This document shows, in pieces, positions 1 to 8,017 of a stretch of 60,253 nt of DNA (its first letter is position 1; each line of letters opens with the position of its first letter). The position numbers were made by a program, and so were the translations under genes. The DNA comes from Actinomycetota bacterium. GTDB taxonomy: Bacteria > Actinomycetota > Acidimicrobiia > Acidimicrobiales > VFJN01. The stretch is taken from contig VFJN01000129.1 in assembly GCA_009886035.1 (NCBI GenBank), forward strand, positions 1-60,253, given 5' to 3'. The notes under the pieces are model-generated. The model did no database searches. It was not told where the DNA came from and was given only the letters and a program-made list of their open reading frames with translations.

Positions 1-59
1 AGCCACGTCCGGGCCTCGGTCCGAATCGCCGCTTCCTCGGGGGTGTCCTCGAAATCCAC
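1..59 (-). CDS. acyl-CoA dehydrogenase, N-terminal fragment cut by the window edge
   Basis: Only the first 19 codons are inside the window, read leftwards from a GTG at 57-59. They give MDFEDTPEEAAIRTEARTW, the usual start of an acyl-CoA dehydrogenase (short acidic stretch, then the first helix with E-x-A-x-R-x-E-x-R-x-W). These are FAD enzymes that introduce an alpha-beta double bond into acyl-CoA. A perfect KstR-type palindrome lies 10 bases upstream of the start, so the gene is probably part of the sterol/lipid regulon seen further right. The fragment is too short to assign a FadE subtype, and a GTG start without a strong Shine-Dalgarno is less certain than the family call. Confidence 0.66.
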   Translation of the reverse strand, partial: MDFEDTPEEAAIRTEARTW

Positions 60-69
60 GCTTTCAGAC

Positions 70-83
70 TAGAACAGGTTCTA
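70..83. promoter_or_regulatory. KstR-type operator (TAGAACAGGTTCTA)
   Basis: The 14 bases match the KstR consensus TnnAACnnGTTnnA exactly, and the extended arms TAGAAC/GTTCTA are perfectly palindromic around a 2-base centre. KstR is the TetR-family repressor of cholesterol catabolism in mycobacteria and rhodococci. The site lies 10 bases upstream of the GTG of the edge acyl-CoA dehydrogenase, where a repressor would block transcription. A second exact match at 13915-13928 also precedes an acyl-CoA dehydrogenase. Binding itself is inferred. Confidence 0.72.
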
Positions 84-119
84 CTCCGTTGACTTCTCCG
101 CCCGCGCCGAACCCGGGGA

Positions 120-1385
120 TCACTCCGCCAGGACCGGCGAGTCGGCCCGCAACACTCGCTCCACGGGAGCCTGGCGGCGCGCCCACCGATCGGAGAGAAA
201 CTGGGCCACTCCCTCCACCGCCCTGGCGGCGCGCTCGGAGGGGAACACCTCGAAGGCGTGCTCGGCTCCGGGTAGTTCGGCATAGAGGACCGGCTGATGT
301 GAAACGGCGCGCAGCCTCTCCACGAAGGCTCGGGCGTCCTCAACGGGTGCCAGCGTGTCGTGATCGCCGTGGATCACCAGGAAGGCGGGAGCAGCATCGG
401 ATACGTGGTGCACCGGGGAGGCCTCCTCGAAGCGGCGGGGCTCTTCGGCCACAAAGGCCTTCATCACCATGGGTTCGAGGAATCGGTGGTACATCTCGGC
501 GTGAGATCCGAACGTGCCGCCGGGGGTGAAGTCGTAGATTCCATAAAACGGCACGGCGGCGGCCACGGACGTATCGGCGTCCTCAAACCCGGGTTGGAAG
601 CGAGGATTTCCCGCCGTGAGCCCCAGAAGGGCGGTGAGATGCCCGCCGGCCGATCCGCCCGTCACGCAGATGAAGTCGGGATCGATGTCGTACTCATCAG
701 CATGTTGGCGGATCCACACCAACGCCGCTTTCAGATCCACCAGATGATCGGGAAAGGTGGCCGCCGGGCTCAATCGATAGTTCACGTTGAAGCCGACCCA
801 GCCCTGGGCGGCCATGTGGGTGAGGAGGGGAAGGCCCTGCTCCCGTTTGTCGCCGATGACCCACCCACCACCGTGGATCTGGATGAGCGCCGGTCGGCGG
901 GTTCCTCCCCCGGGCACCGGCGCCGAGGGAATCGTTACATCCAGTTTGATCGTGCGGCCCGCCGCCACCGCGAACGGCACGTCGCGCTGCTTACGGAGAC
1001 CCCGGCGACGACCCACGAGGAAGGGAAACAGGAGGTGGAGGATCGGGAACTTCGGGCCCGGCGGGGGCGGTCCGATGGGCGCCAACGCCTCCTGCATCAC
1101 CGCCGCGCTGCGATGACCGACGCGGGCGCTGTAAATGAGGAGCCCTTCGGTCATCGCCATCAGCGCCAGCGCCACTACTCCGACCACCGATCCCACTACC
1201 CCGAGGGCCACGAACAGCGCGGTCCACAACAGGCCCATGAACACGTGATGCCACACCAGTTCATTGGTGAGCCACGCCGCCATGAAGCTCCACAGGCCGA
1301 CGGGAGTGAGCGTCTTACGAGGGAACAGTCCGTTGAGGGCATGAAGGAGCCCCAAAATGCTCACCGCCAAAAAGGCCCACATCAT
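120..1385 (-). CDS. membrane-anchored alpha/beta hydrolase (LipQ/BD-FAE-like carboxylesterase)
   Basis: This is a 421-aa serine esterase. The N-terminal 80 residues are strongly hydrophobic (about residues 1-20 and 30-80, three to four membrane segments). The hydrolase domain follows, with the oxyanion-hole motif HGGGW at 171-175, the nucleophile elbow GGSAGG at 243-248 (Ser245), and a C-terminal D/H pair in HGDHDTLAP and PGAEHAFEV. It likely hydrolyses acyl esters at the membrane. The ATG at 1385 is chosen because it opens the first membrane helix; the in-frame codons upstream run into the divergent gene. It is divergently paired with a WS/DGAT gene, an arrangement also known for mycobacterial Lip esterases, which suggests a role in storage-lipid or wax-ester turnover. 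The substrate is not determined by the sequence. Confidence 0.82.
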   Translation of the reverse strand: MMWAFLAVSILGLLHALNGLFPRKTLTPVGLWSFMAAWLTNELVWHHVFMGLLWTALFVALGVVGSVVGVVALALMAMTEGLLIYSARVGHRSAAVMQEALAPIGPPPPGPKFPILHLLFPFLVGRRRGLRKQRDVPFAVAAGRTIKLDVTIPSAPVPGGGTRRPALIQIHGGGWVIGDKREQGLPLLTHMAAQGWVGFNVNYRLSPAATFPDHLVDLKAALVWIRQHADEYDIDPDFICVTGGSAGGHLTALLGLTAGNPRFQPGFEDADTSVAAAVPFYGIYDFTPGGTFGSHAEMYHRFLEPMVMKAFVAEEPRRFEEASPVHHVSDAAPAFLVIHGDHDTLAPVEDARAFVERLRAVSHQPVLYAELPGAEHAFEVFPSERAARAVEGVAQFLSDRWARRQAPVERVLRADSPVLAE

Positions 1386-1449
1386 TTTCCCATTGTGCCC
1401 GTTCCGGGTTCCCCAGGCGAAGTTGGGTCCGGTCGTCAATACTGGAGAA

Positions 1450-2886
1450 ATGGAACGCCTTTCCGGTCTGGACGCCTCATTTCTGTACTTCGAAACACCG
1501 AGCATGCACATGCACGTGGCGATGACAGCCATTTTCGACCCGTCGACCATGCCGGGTGGCTACGAGTTCACCAAGATCAAGGACTTCATCGCCTCGCGCC
1601 TCCACCTCGTCCCGCCGTTCCGCCGTCGGCTCGTGACGGTCCCGTTCCGATTCAACCACCCGATCTGGGTGGAGGACCCCGACTTTGATCTGGATTACCA
1701 CATTCGACGGATCGGAGCGCCGGCTCCAGGTGGGCATGAAGAGCTGGCGGAGGTCGCCGCGCAGATCGCCAGCACCCCGCTCGACCGCAGCCGACCCCTG
1801 TGGGAGCTCTACGTGGTGGAGAATCTCGCCGATGGCAACATCGGGGTGGTGACCAAGATGCACCACTGCGCAGTGGACGGCGTGTCGGGCGCCGAATTGA
1901 TGGTCAACCTCTTCGATGTGGAGCCCGGCGGCCGCCACCTCGACCCTCCCGAGGAGCGCCAGCCCGAGCCGATCCCCTCCGATCTTGAAATGATGAGCCA
2001 TGCCCTCTCCTCCAGAGTGCGTCGCCAGGCCCGCCTCCTGCCGCTGCTGGGATCCACCGTCCGCACCCTGAACACGCTGGTGGCACGCCACCGCGACAAC
2101 GAGACCGTGGTGGGGGCCGTACCCCTCACCGCGCCCCCTACGCCCTGGAACCGATCGATCACCCCCCACCGGCGGATGAGTTTCACCCGGGTGAAACTCG
2201 ATGACGTGAAGAGGATAAAAGACGCGGCCGGTTGCACGGTGAACGACGTGGTGCTCGGGCTCATGGGAGGCACCCTGCGGCGCTACCTCCTCGCCCACGA
2301 TGCCCTGCCCGAGGCACCGCTGGTGGCGGTGTGCCCGGTATCGGTCCGTAGCGACGACGAAACTGGGGAAACCAACAACAAGGTGTCGGCCATGTTCACC
2401 ACCCTGGCCACCGATGTGGCCGATCCACTCGAACGCCTCCGGGTCATCCACGCCACTACTCAGGGAGCGAAGGCCGACCACAACGTCATTGGGGCCAACC
2501 TGCTCCAGGACTGGGCGGAGCATGCCGCCCCCACCACCTTCGCCCTCGCCGCCCGCCTCTATTCCGGCATGAACCTGAGCGACCGCCACCGTCCCATCCA
2601 CAACGTGGTGATCTCCAACGTTCCCGGACCGCCGTTTCCGCTCTACTTCGCCGGGGCGCAACTCGAATACACGCTGCCGATGGGGCCGGTGATGGAAGGC
2701 GCCGGTCTCAACATCACCGTGCTGTCCTACATGGACAACGTGGACATCGGCTTCATGGTGTGCCGCGAACTCGTCCCGGATGTCTGGTCCCTCGTCAGCC
2801 ACGTCGAGGCGGCCATGGCTGAACTTCTCGCGGCCATCGAAACCCGACCGGTCGTCGCGAAAACCCGCCCGGCGCGCTCCGCCTAA
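1450..2886 (+). CDS. wax ester synthase / acyl-CoA:diacylglycerol acyltransferase (WS/DGAT)
   Basis: The 478-aa protein carries the active-site motif HHxxxDG at 138-144 (HHCAVDG) of the bifunctional WS/DGAT family. These enzymes transfer an acyl group from acyl-CoA to diacylglycerol or a fatty alcohol to make storage lipid. The N-terminus (MERLSGLDASFLYFETP) and the C-terminal block NVPGPPFPLYFAG (about residue 390) are typical, and the length is normal for the family. The ATG at 1450 is preceded by GGAG. The esterase gene diverges from it and a FadD19-like synthetase follows after about 144 bases, so synthesis and mobilisation genes are side by side. Family assignment is firm; acceptor preference cannot be read from sequence. 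Confidence 0.93.
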   Translation: MERLSGLDASFLYFETPSMHMHVAMTAIFDPSTMPGGYEFTKIKDFIASRLHLVPPFRRRLVTVPFRFNHPIWVEDPDFDLDYHIRRIGAPAPGGHEELAEVAAQIASTPLDRSRPLWELYVVENLADGNIGVVTKMHHCAVDGVSGAELMVNLFDVEPGGRHLDPPEERQPEPIPSDLEMMSHALSSRVRRQARLLPLLGSTVRTLNTLVARHRDNETVVGAVPLTAPPTPWNRSITPHRRMSFTRVKLDDVKRIKDAAGCTVNDVVLGLMGGTLRRYLLAHDALPEAPLVAVCPVSVRSDDETGETNNKVSAMFTTLATDVADPLERLRVIHATTQGAKADHNVIGANLLQDWAEHAAPTTFALAARLYSGMNLSDRHRPIHNVVISNVPGPPFPLYFAGAQLEYTLPMGPVMEGAGLNITVLSYMDNVDIGFMVCRELVPDVWSLVSHVEAAMAELLAAIETRPVVAKTRPARSA

Positions 2887-2997
2887 CCCCGGGTCGCCCG
2901 TTTCACCGCACCCCGGCGGCCAGCAGCCCCCGAAAGTGAACCCGCCCAGCAGCCCCGCTGAGCCATCGAATCACGGGCGGGTGGCGGCAACTTGGGC

Positions 2998-3017
2998 ACG
3001 TCCGCTCCTGCGGACGT
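2998..3017. promoter_or_regulatory. perfect 8-bp inverted repeat upstream of the FadD19-like gene
   Basis: The arms ACGTCCGC and GCGGACGT are exact reverse complements around a 4-base TCCT centre, ending 13 bases before the ATG at 3031. It could be an operator for a dimeric repressor or a hairpin in the 5' leader. There is no T-run, so an intrinsic terminator is unlikely. It does not match the KstR consensus. Confidence 0.45.
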
Positions 3018-3030
3018 AACGTGAGCGGAT

Positions 3031-4668
3031 ATGGCGTACAACATCGCTGATCTTTTTGAACACACCGTCGATTCAGTGGCTGATCGAGAAGTCTTGGTTG
3101 TGGGGGAACAGCGGCGGACCTACGCGCAACTCGAGGGCCGAGCCAATCAACTCGCCCACCACCTCATGGCTCAGGGCATTGGCCCCGGCGACCACATCGG
3201 CGTGTACGGCTTCAACAGCGTCGAATGGATCGAGGCTGCCCTGGCGGCCTACAAAATCCGGGCGGTGCCGGTGAATGTGAACTACCGATACGTCGAAGAT
3301 GAGTTGGCGTACCTCTTCGACAACGCCGACTTCAAGGCCGTGGTCTACGACCAGGGCTTTGCCCCTCGCATTCAAGCCGTGCGCCAGTCGCTGCCACTCC
3401 TCGAACATCTCATCCACATCACCGATGACAGCCCCGCCCCCTCGGCTGTCCTCACCGCTCTCGGGTCGGTTGCCTTCGAAGACGCCATGGCGTCGGGCTC
3501 CGCCGACCGTGATTTTGCACCGCGGTCGGACGACGATCGATACATCATCTACACCGGCGGAACCACCGGTATGCCCAAAGGGGTGGTGTGGCGCCATGAG
3601 GATGTGTTCTTCGCCCTCGGCGGTGGAATCGACGCCTACAGCAATGAGCGGGTGGACAGCGAGTGGACGCTGGCCGAGAAAGCCACCACGGTGGAGAGCC
3701 CGCTGCGCTCCCTCAACCTGCCCCCGTTGATGCACGGTGCCGCCCAGTGGGGATTCCTGCGGTTTGCCTTCGAGGGCAACTTCGTCGTGATGCTCAAGCG
3801 GTTCGACCCCACCGAGGTGTGGCGCACGATCGAACGTGAGGGCATCAACACGGTGGCTATCACCGGCGATGCGATGGCTCGGCCCATGATCGAGGCCCTG
3901 ACCGAGATGGGCGGCCCGAGCGCCCTCGACCTCTCATCGTTGTTCGTCCTCGCGTCGACTGCGGCCATCTTCTCCCCCACGGTGAAGGATCAGTACCTTG
4001 ATCTGTTCCCTAACCTCTTGATCATCGACGCCATCGGCTCCTCGGAAACCGGCTCCAACGGCATGCGCACGGTGGCCAAGGGCGACACCCAAAACAGCGG
4101 CGGCGGGCCCACTGTTGCCGCCGCCCGCGACGCCGTGGTCCTCGATGAGCACTACGAAGAAATCCTGGCCGGCACCGGCCAACAGGGCCGTCTCGCCCGG
4201 CGTGGCAACGTGCCCATCGAGTACTACAAAGACCCGGTGAAATCGGCCGAGACCTTCGTCGTGGGATCAACCGGCATTCGCTACGCCCTCGCCGGGGACA
4301 TGGCGATCCTCGAGGCCGATGGCACCATCACGCTCCTCGGCCGCGGTTCGCAGTGCATCAACTCCGGCGGGGAGAAGATTTTTCCCGAGGAGGTTGAGAG
4401 TGCCCTCAAGGCCCACCCCGCCGTGTTCGATGCCATCGTGGTCGGGGTTCCCGATGAACGGTGGGGCCAACGAGTAACCGCCGTCCTCCAGGCCCGGCCG
4501 GGGCAAAAACCCAGCCTTGAGGAGCTCACCACGCATTGTCGTAGGTACCTTGCTGGGTACAAGGTTCCCAAAGAGGTCTGTTACGTCGCCGAGGTGGTCC
4601 GCTCCCCGAGCGGTAAACCTGATTATCCGTGGGCCCTCAAAGTCGCACGGGGCGAAACCACCGTCTAG
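3031..4668 (+). CDS. acyl-CoA synthetase, FadD19-like
   Basis: This 545-aa member of the ANL adenylate-forming superfamily activates a carboxylic acid with ATP and CoA. The P-loop YTGGTTGMPKGV is at 174-185, the adenylate motif IDAIGSSETG is near 335, and the hinge/C-terminal domain includes GRGSQCINSGGEKIFPEEVE with the catalytic-lysine motif SPSGKPDY near the end. The detailed sequence (GDAMARP, SSLFVLASTAAIFSP, SETGSNG) closely resembles mycobacterial FadD19, the synthetase for the C26 sterol side-chain acid. The neighbouring FadE26/27-like and racemase genes, which act on the next intermediates, support this. An aldehyde dehydrogenase follows 32 bases downstream. Substrate specificity is inferred from resemblance and context. 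Confidence 0.88.
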   Translation: MAYNIADLFEHTVDSVADREVLVVGEQRRTYAQLEGRANQLAHHLMAQGIGPGDHIGVYGFNSVEWIEAALAAYKIRAVPVNVNYRYVEDELAYLFDNADFKAVVYDQGFAPRIQAVRQSLPLLEHLIHITDDSPAPSAVLTALGSVAFEDAMASGSADRDFAPRSDDDRYIIYTGGTTGMPKGVVWRHEDVFFALGGGIDAYSNERVDSEWTLAEKATTVESPLRSLNLPPLMHGAAQWGFLRFAFEGNFVVMLKRFDPTEVWRTIEREGINTVAITGDAMARPMIEALTEMGGPSALDLSSLFVLASTAAIFSPTVKDQYLDLFPNLLIIDAIGSSETGSNGMRTVAKGDTQNSGGGPTVAAARDAVVLDEHYEEILAGTGQQGRLARRGNVPIEYYKDPVKSAETFVVGSTGIRYALAGDMAILEADGTITLLGRGSQCINSGGEKIFPEEVESALKAHPAVFDAIVVGVPDERWGQRVTAVLQARPGQKPSLEELTTHCRRYLAGYKVPKEVCYVAEVVRSPSGKPDYPWALKVARGETTV

Positions 4669-4700
4669 CAATTCAGTATCCACTACTAAGGAGCTCAGCG

Positions 4701-6146
4701 ATGCAGGTCCATGAGAAGTTGTTTATTGGTGGCGCATGGGTCGCCCCCGCCGGCAGCGAAGTAATCGAGGTCATCTCGCCCCACAGCGAAGAGCTGGTGG
4801 GCCGGGTTCCGGAAGGTACCAACGCCGACATCGACCGCGCCGTGGCCGCCGCCCGCATGGCGTTCGATGAGGGCGAATGGCCCCGTATGTCGCCCGAGGA
4901 GCGCATTGCCGCCGTCCAGCGCTTCAGCGACCTCTACGCCGCTCGCATGATGGAGATGGCGCAGATCATCACCACCGAGATGGGATCCCCGATCAGCTTC
5001 TCGCAACTGGGTCAGGCCCCCGCCGCCTGGATGATGCTCAACACTTTCATTACCGAAGCCCAGAACTACCCGTGGGAGGATGAGCGCACCGGCATGCTCG
5101 GCACCCCCGTGATCGTGCGGGGAGAAGGCGTGGGCGTGGTGGGGGCCATCGTGCCCTGGAACGTGCCCCAATTTGTCACGATGTCCAAGCTGGCCCCGGC
5201 GTTGCTCTCTGGGTCCACCATCGTCATCAAACCGTCGCCCGAGACGCCCCTGGATGCCATGTTGATGGCGGAACTGGTCGAGGAGGCCGGCTTCCCGGAG
5301 GGCGTTGTGAGTGTGATCCCCGCCGGGCGTGAGGTAGGTGAGCACCTTGTTCGTCACCGTGGCGTAGACAAGATCGCCTTCACCGGGTCCACCGCCGCCG
5401 GACGCATCATCGGATCTATTTGCGGTGAGCAACTGAAGCGAGTGAGCCTCGAACTCGGCGGTAAGTCGGCCGCCATCATCCTCGACGATGCCGACATTGC
5501 CCTCACCATGCAGGGCCTCAAGTTTGCTTCCCTCATGAACAACGGTCAGGCCTGTGTTGCTCAGACCCGTATCCTCGCCTCCCGGGCGAACTACGACACA
5601 GTGGTCGAGGCCCTCGCCGAAACCGTGGGTTCCATGTCCGTCGGTGACCCCGACGATCCCACGACCGAGATCGGTCCACTGGTGGCCGAGCGCCAGCAGG
5701 AACGGGTCGAGAAGTACATCGCCCTCGGTCAGGAGGAGGGTGCGCGCCTCGTAGTGGGTGGAAACGGTCGACCCGCTGGCATCGCCAAGGGCTGGTACGT
5801 GCAGCCCACCGTGTTCGCCGATGTGGATAACTCGATGCGCATCGCCCAGGAAGAGATCTTCGGACCCGTGTTGACAGTTATTCCTTACGACGACGTTGAC
5901 GATGCCATTCGCATTGCCAACGACAGTGAGTTTGGGCTCGCGGGCTCGGTCTGGACCGCCGATCCCACCGGAGCCGGCATGGATGTGGCCCGGCGGGTTC
6001 GCACGGGCACCTTCGGAGTGAACCGCTACACGATGGACTTCGTGGCGCCCTTCGGCGGCTTCAAGGCCTCGGGCATCGGCCGGGAGTTCGGTCGGGAAGG
6101 CCTCGAGCACTACATCGAGCAGAAGACGATCGTTCCCCAGGCGTAA
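4701..6146 (+). CDS. NAD(P)-dependent aldehyde dehydrogenase
   Basis: A 481-aa ALDH-superfamily enzyme that oxidises an aldehyde to the acid. The general base Glu251 lies in LELGGK (250-255), the catalytic Cys285 in NNGQACVA, and the coenzyme-binding stretch IVPWNVP is at 150-156. The start at 4701 has a clear AAGGAG about 8 bases upstream; the longer reading frame would run into the previous gene. It follows the FadD19-like gene closely and may supply carboxylic acids to that synthetase, for example in oxidising a terminal alcohol/aldehyde to acid. The aldehyde itself cannot be named from sequence. Confidence 0.92.
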   Translation: MQVHEKLFIGGAWVAPAGSEVIEVISPHSEELVGRVPEGTNADIDRAVAAARMAFDEGEWPRMSPEERIAAVQRFSDLYAARMMEMAQIITTEMGSPISFSQLGQAPAAWMMLNTFITEAQNYPWEDERTGMLGTPVIVRGEGVGVVGAIVPWNVPQFVTMSKLAPALLSGSTIVIKPSPETPLDAMLMAELVEEAGFPEGVVSVIPAGREVGEHLVRHRGVDKIAFTGSTAAGRIIGSICGEQLKRVSLELGGKSAAIILDDADIALTMQGLKFASLMNNGQACVAQTRILASRANYDTVVEALAETVGSMSVGDPDDPTTEIGPLVAERQQERVEKYIALGQEEGARLVVGGNGRPAGIAKGWYVQPTVFADVDNSMRIAQEEIFGPVLTVIPYDDVDDAIRIANDSEFGLAGSVWTADPTGAGMDVARRVRTGTFGVNRYTMDFVAPFGGFKASGIGREFGREGLEHYIEQKTIVPQA

Positions 6147-6159
6147 CGATCTCGTCGCG

Positions 6160-6198
6160 GTGAGCGGTGCCGCCCGGCCGCCGGGCGGGGCCGCTCAC
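6160..6198. terminator. large inverted repeat between convergent genes, likely bidirectional terminator
   Basis: Arms 6160-6177 (GTGAGCGGTGCCGCCCGG) and 6181-6198 (CCGGGCGGGGCCGCTCAC) pair over 18 positions with one wobble and one mismatch around a 3-base loop. It lies between the stop of the plus-strand aldehyde dehydrogenase and the stop of the minus-strand membrane protein, overlapping the latter's stop codon. There is no T-run, as is common in high-GC actinobacteria. Confidence 0.7.
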
Positions 6199-6560
6199 CC
6201 CTCGGCGGTAGGTGTCTCGCGACCCGCCAACAGGCGATCAGTCTGGGCCCGGCGCTCATGGAGATCCCGCACGAGCCAGAAGCGCAGGAACGATGTCATC
6301 GCGCCCTTCAGATAAAGCGCCGCGCCCACCGCCGACAACGCCACCCCCAGGAGAGCCAGGATGATGGCATCGCGTTGGGCCAGCTCGTTTTGGGTGCCGT
6401 TGGACATGGCGTAGGCGAGGATCGGCAAGACCACCCCCAGCCCCATAGCCCCCAACCCGACCCGGGTGGCCATCTGGTCCCGGGACCCCGACGGATCGGA
6501 GATTTTCATCTCGGCCACGTCGGCCTTGAACTGCGCAATGCGATCGGGCTGGGTGTCCAT
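6195..6560 (-). CDS. small two-helix membrane protein of unknown function
   Basis: A 121-aa protein. Residues about 1-25 are hydrophilic, followed by a hydrophobic helix (VGLGAMGLGVVLPILAYAM), a short polar loop, a second helix (AIILALLGVALSAVGAALYL), and a basic/charged C-terminal tail (WLVRDLHERRAQTDRLLAG). I do not recognise a family. The ATG at 6558-6560 has GGAG about 12 bases upstream; the longer frame overlaps the upstream ABC gene and has no membrane-protein character. It is the last gene of the Liv-type ABC transporter run, 34 bases after the ATPase gene, so it may be co-transcribed. A link to transport is only positional. Confidence 0.7.
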   Translation of the reverse strand: MDTQPDRIAQFKADVAEMKISDPSGSRDQMATRVGLGAMGLGVVLPILAYAMSNGTQNELAQRDAIILALLGVALSAVGAALYLKGAMTSFLRFWLVRDLHERRAQTDRLLAGRETPTAEG

Positions 6561-6594
6561 TGTCACTGAACTCCGGAAGGTTGAGGAGAGATGG

Positions 6595-7308
6595 TCATGA
6601 TGAGATGGTGGCCCCAAGGTAGGCCGTGCCGAGCTCGAGCTCGACTTCAGCCGGCGTTCCCACGGTCTTGATACTTCCATGCACGAGTACCGCCGCAATG
6701 TCTGCTACCCCGAGCACGGCATTGGCAAACTGCTCCACCACCACGATCGACACCCCGGTGGCGGCGATGGCGGCCACCTGGTCGTAAAGCTCTTCCACGA
6801 TCAGCGGTGCGAGTCCCATCGAAAGTTCGTCGAGCATCAACAGACCCGGTCGAGCGGCGAGTCCTCGGGCCAGGGCCAACATCTGCTGCTCCCCTCCCGA
6901 CATGGTCCCGGCCACCTGACTCCGGCGTTCGGACAAGCGGGGGAACCTCTCATAGGTCTCCGCCTCGATCTCCGCCAGTGGCCGTCCGGAGTGGGTGACC
7001 ATGCGCAGATGTTCGTGCACCGTGAGGTTGGGAAAAATCCCTCGCCCCTCGGGGACCAAACACAACCCCGCCCGGGCCAGGTGATCGGCCCGGGCTCCAT
7101 TCACCCGCCGACCGCCAAGTACCACATCGCCGGCGCTGGCGGGATGGAGCCCGGCGAGCACCGACAGCAGCGTTGATTTGCCAGCTCCGTTGGGACCCAG
7201 TACCGCCACGACGGACCCCGCCGGCACCTCGAGGTCGATCCCGTGGAGCACCTCGATGGAGCCGTAACTCGCTCGAAGCCCTCGCACCTCCAACAGGGGC
7301 TCACTCAT
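6595..7308 (-). CDS. branched-chain amino acid-type ABC transporter ATP-binding protein (LivF-like)
   Basis: This 237-aa ABC ATPase is the second nucleotide-binding subunit of a HAAT/Liv-family importer. Walker A GPNGAGKS is near residue 38, the signature MSGGEQQML near 139, and Walker B LLMLDELSMGLAP follows. The text around them (GLCLVPEGRGIFPNLTV) is typical of LivF. The ATG at 7308 overlaps the 3' end of the LivG-like gene by 8 bases, so translational coupling is likely. It works with the fused permease and the lipoprotein encoded upstream. Confidence 0.93.
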   Translation of the reverse strand: MSEPLLEVRGLRASYGSIEVLHGIDLEVPAGSVVAVLGPNGAGKSTLLSVLAGLHPASAGDVVLGGRRVNGARADHLARAGLCLVPEGRGIFPNLTVHEHLRMVTHSGRPLAEIEAETYERFPRLSERRSQVAGTMSGGEQQMLALARGLAARPGLLMLDELSMGLAPLIVEELYDQVAAIAATGVSIVVVEQFANAVLGVADIAAVLVHGSIKTVGTPAEVELELGTAYLGATISS

Positions 7309-8017
7309 GGGGCACCGACCCGAGGTAGGCGGCCAAAACCGCCGGATCCTGCTGGACCTGCGCCGGGGACCCACTGGCCAGGACGTTGCCCAAATCCAGA
7401 ACATGGATGGCGCTACACACGTCCATCACCAGTTGGACGTCGTGCTCCACCAGCACGATCGCCACCCCTTCCTCGGCCACCTGCTGCAGAACGATGCGAA
7501 AGGCCGCCGTCTCCCGCTCATCCTGACCGCTGGCGGGTTCGTCGAGCAGCAGCACCTTCGGGTTGGTGGCGAGGGCACGAGCCAACTCCACCACCCGAGC
7601 CTGACCGGTGGGGAGTCGATCGGTGCGCTCATCACCTACCGCCGACAGGCCAAGCTGATCGATCAGACCCGCCGTCACCGCGTCGGGCTGGGGCCGCTTC
7701 GCCACCGACGCCCCCAAGTAAATGTTCTCGCGCACGGTGAGGAGTCCGAAGAGTTCGAGCCGCTGGAAGGTGCGGGCTAGGCCCCGACGGGCCCGTTTGA
7801 ACGGCGGCAGACGGGTCACGTCCACACCATCGATGGCAATCCGACCCGCCGTGGGAGCCTGAAGGCCGCAGATGACATTGAACAACGTCGTCTTCCCGGC
7901 ACCGTTCGGACCAATGAGCCCGGTAACCGTTCCGGCCACCGCGCCGAAGTCGACGTCGGTGAGGGCCATCCTGCCCCCGAAGTTCACGCTCACCCCTTGC
8001 ACCTCCAGGGTGGTCAT
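7301..8017 (-). CDS. branched-chain amino acid-type ABC transporter ATP-binding protein (LivG-like)
   Basis: A 238-aa ABC ATPase with Walker A GPNGAGKT at 36-43, the LivG-typical stretch RRGLARTFQRLELF, and Walker B VLLLDEPASG. The ABC signature is LPTGQ instead of the usual LSxGQ, a small deviation that keeps the essential Gly-Gln. Its ATG overlaps the permease stop (ATGA, 8014-8017) and its own end overlaps the LivF-like start, so the importer genes form one tight unit. ATP hydrolysis would drive uptake through the fused permease. Confidence 0.93.
   Translation of the reverse strand: MTTLEVQGVSVNFGGRMALTDVDFGAVAGTVTGLIGPNGAGKTTLFNVICGLQAPTAGRIAIDGVDVTRLPPFKRARRGLARTFQRLELFGLLTVRENIYLGASVAKRPQPDAVTAGLIDQLGLSAVGDERTDRLPTGQARVVELARALATNPKVLLLDEPASGQDERETAAFRIVLQQVAEEGVAIVLVEHDVQLVMDVCSAIHVLDLGNVLASGSPAQVQQDPAVLAAYLGSVPHE

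Noticed and set aside
4695-6110. Long minus-strand reading frame (471 aa) opposite the aldehyde dehydrogenase
   Set aside because: It is His/Gly/Asp-rich shadow sequence typical of the complement of a high-GC gene, while the plus strand has all ALDH catalytic motifs.
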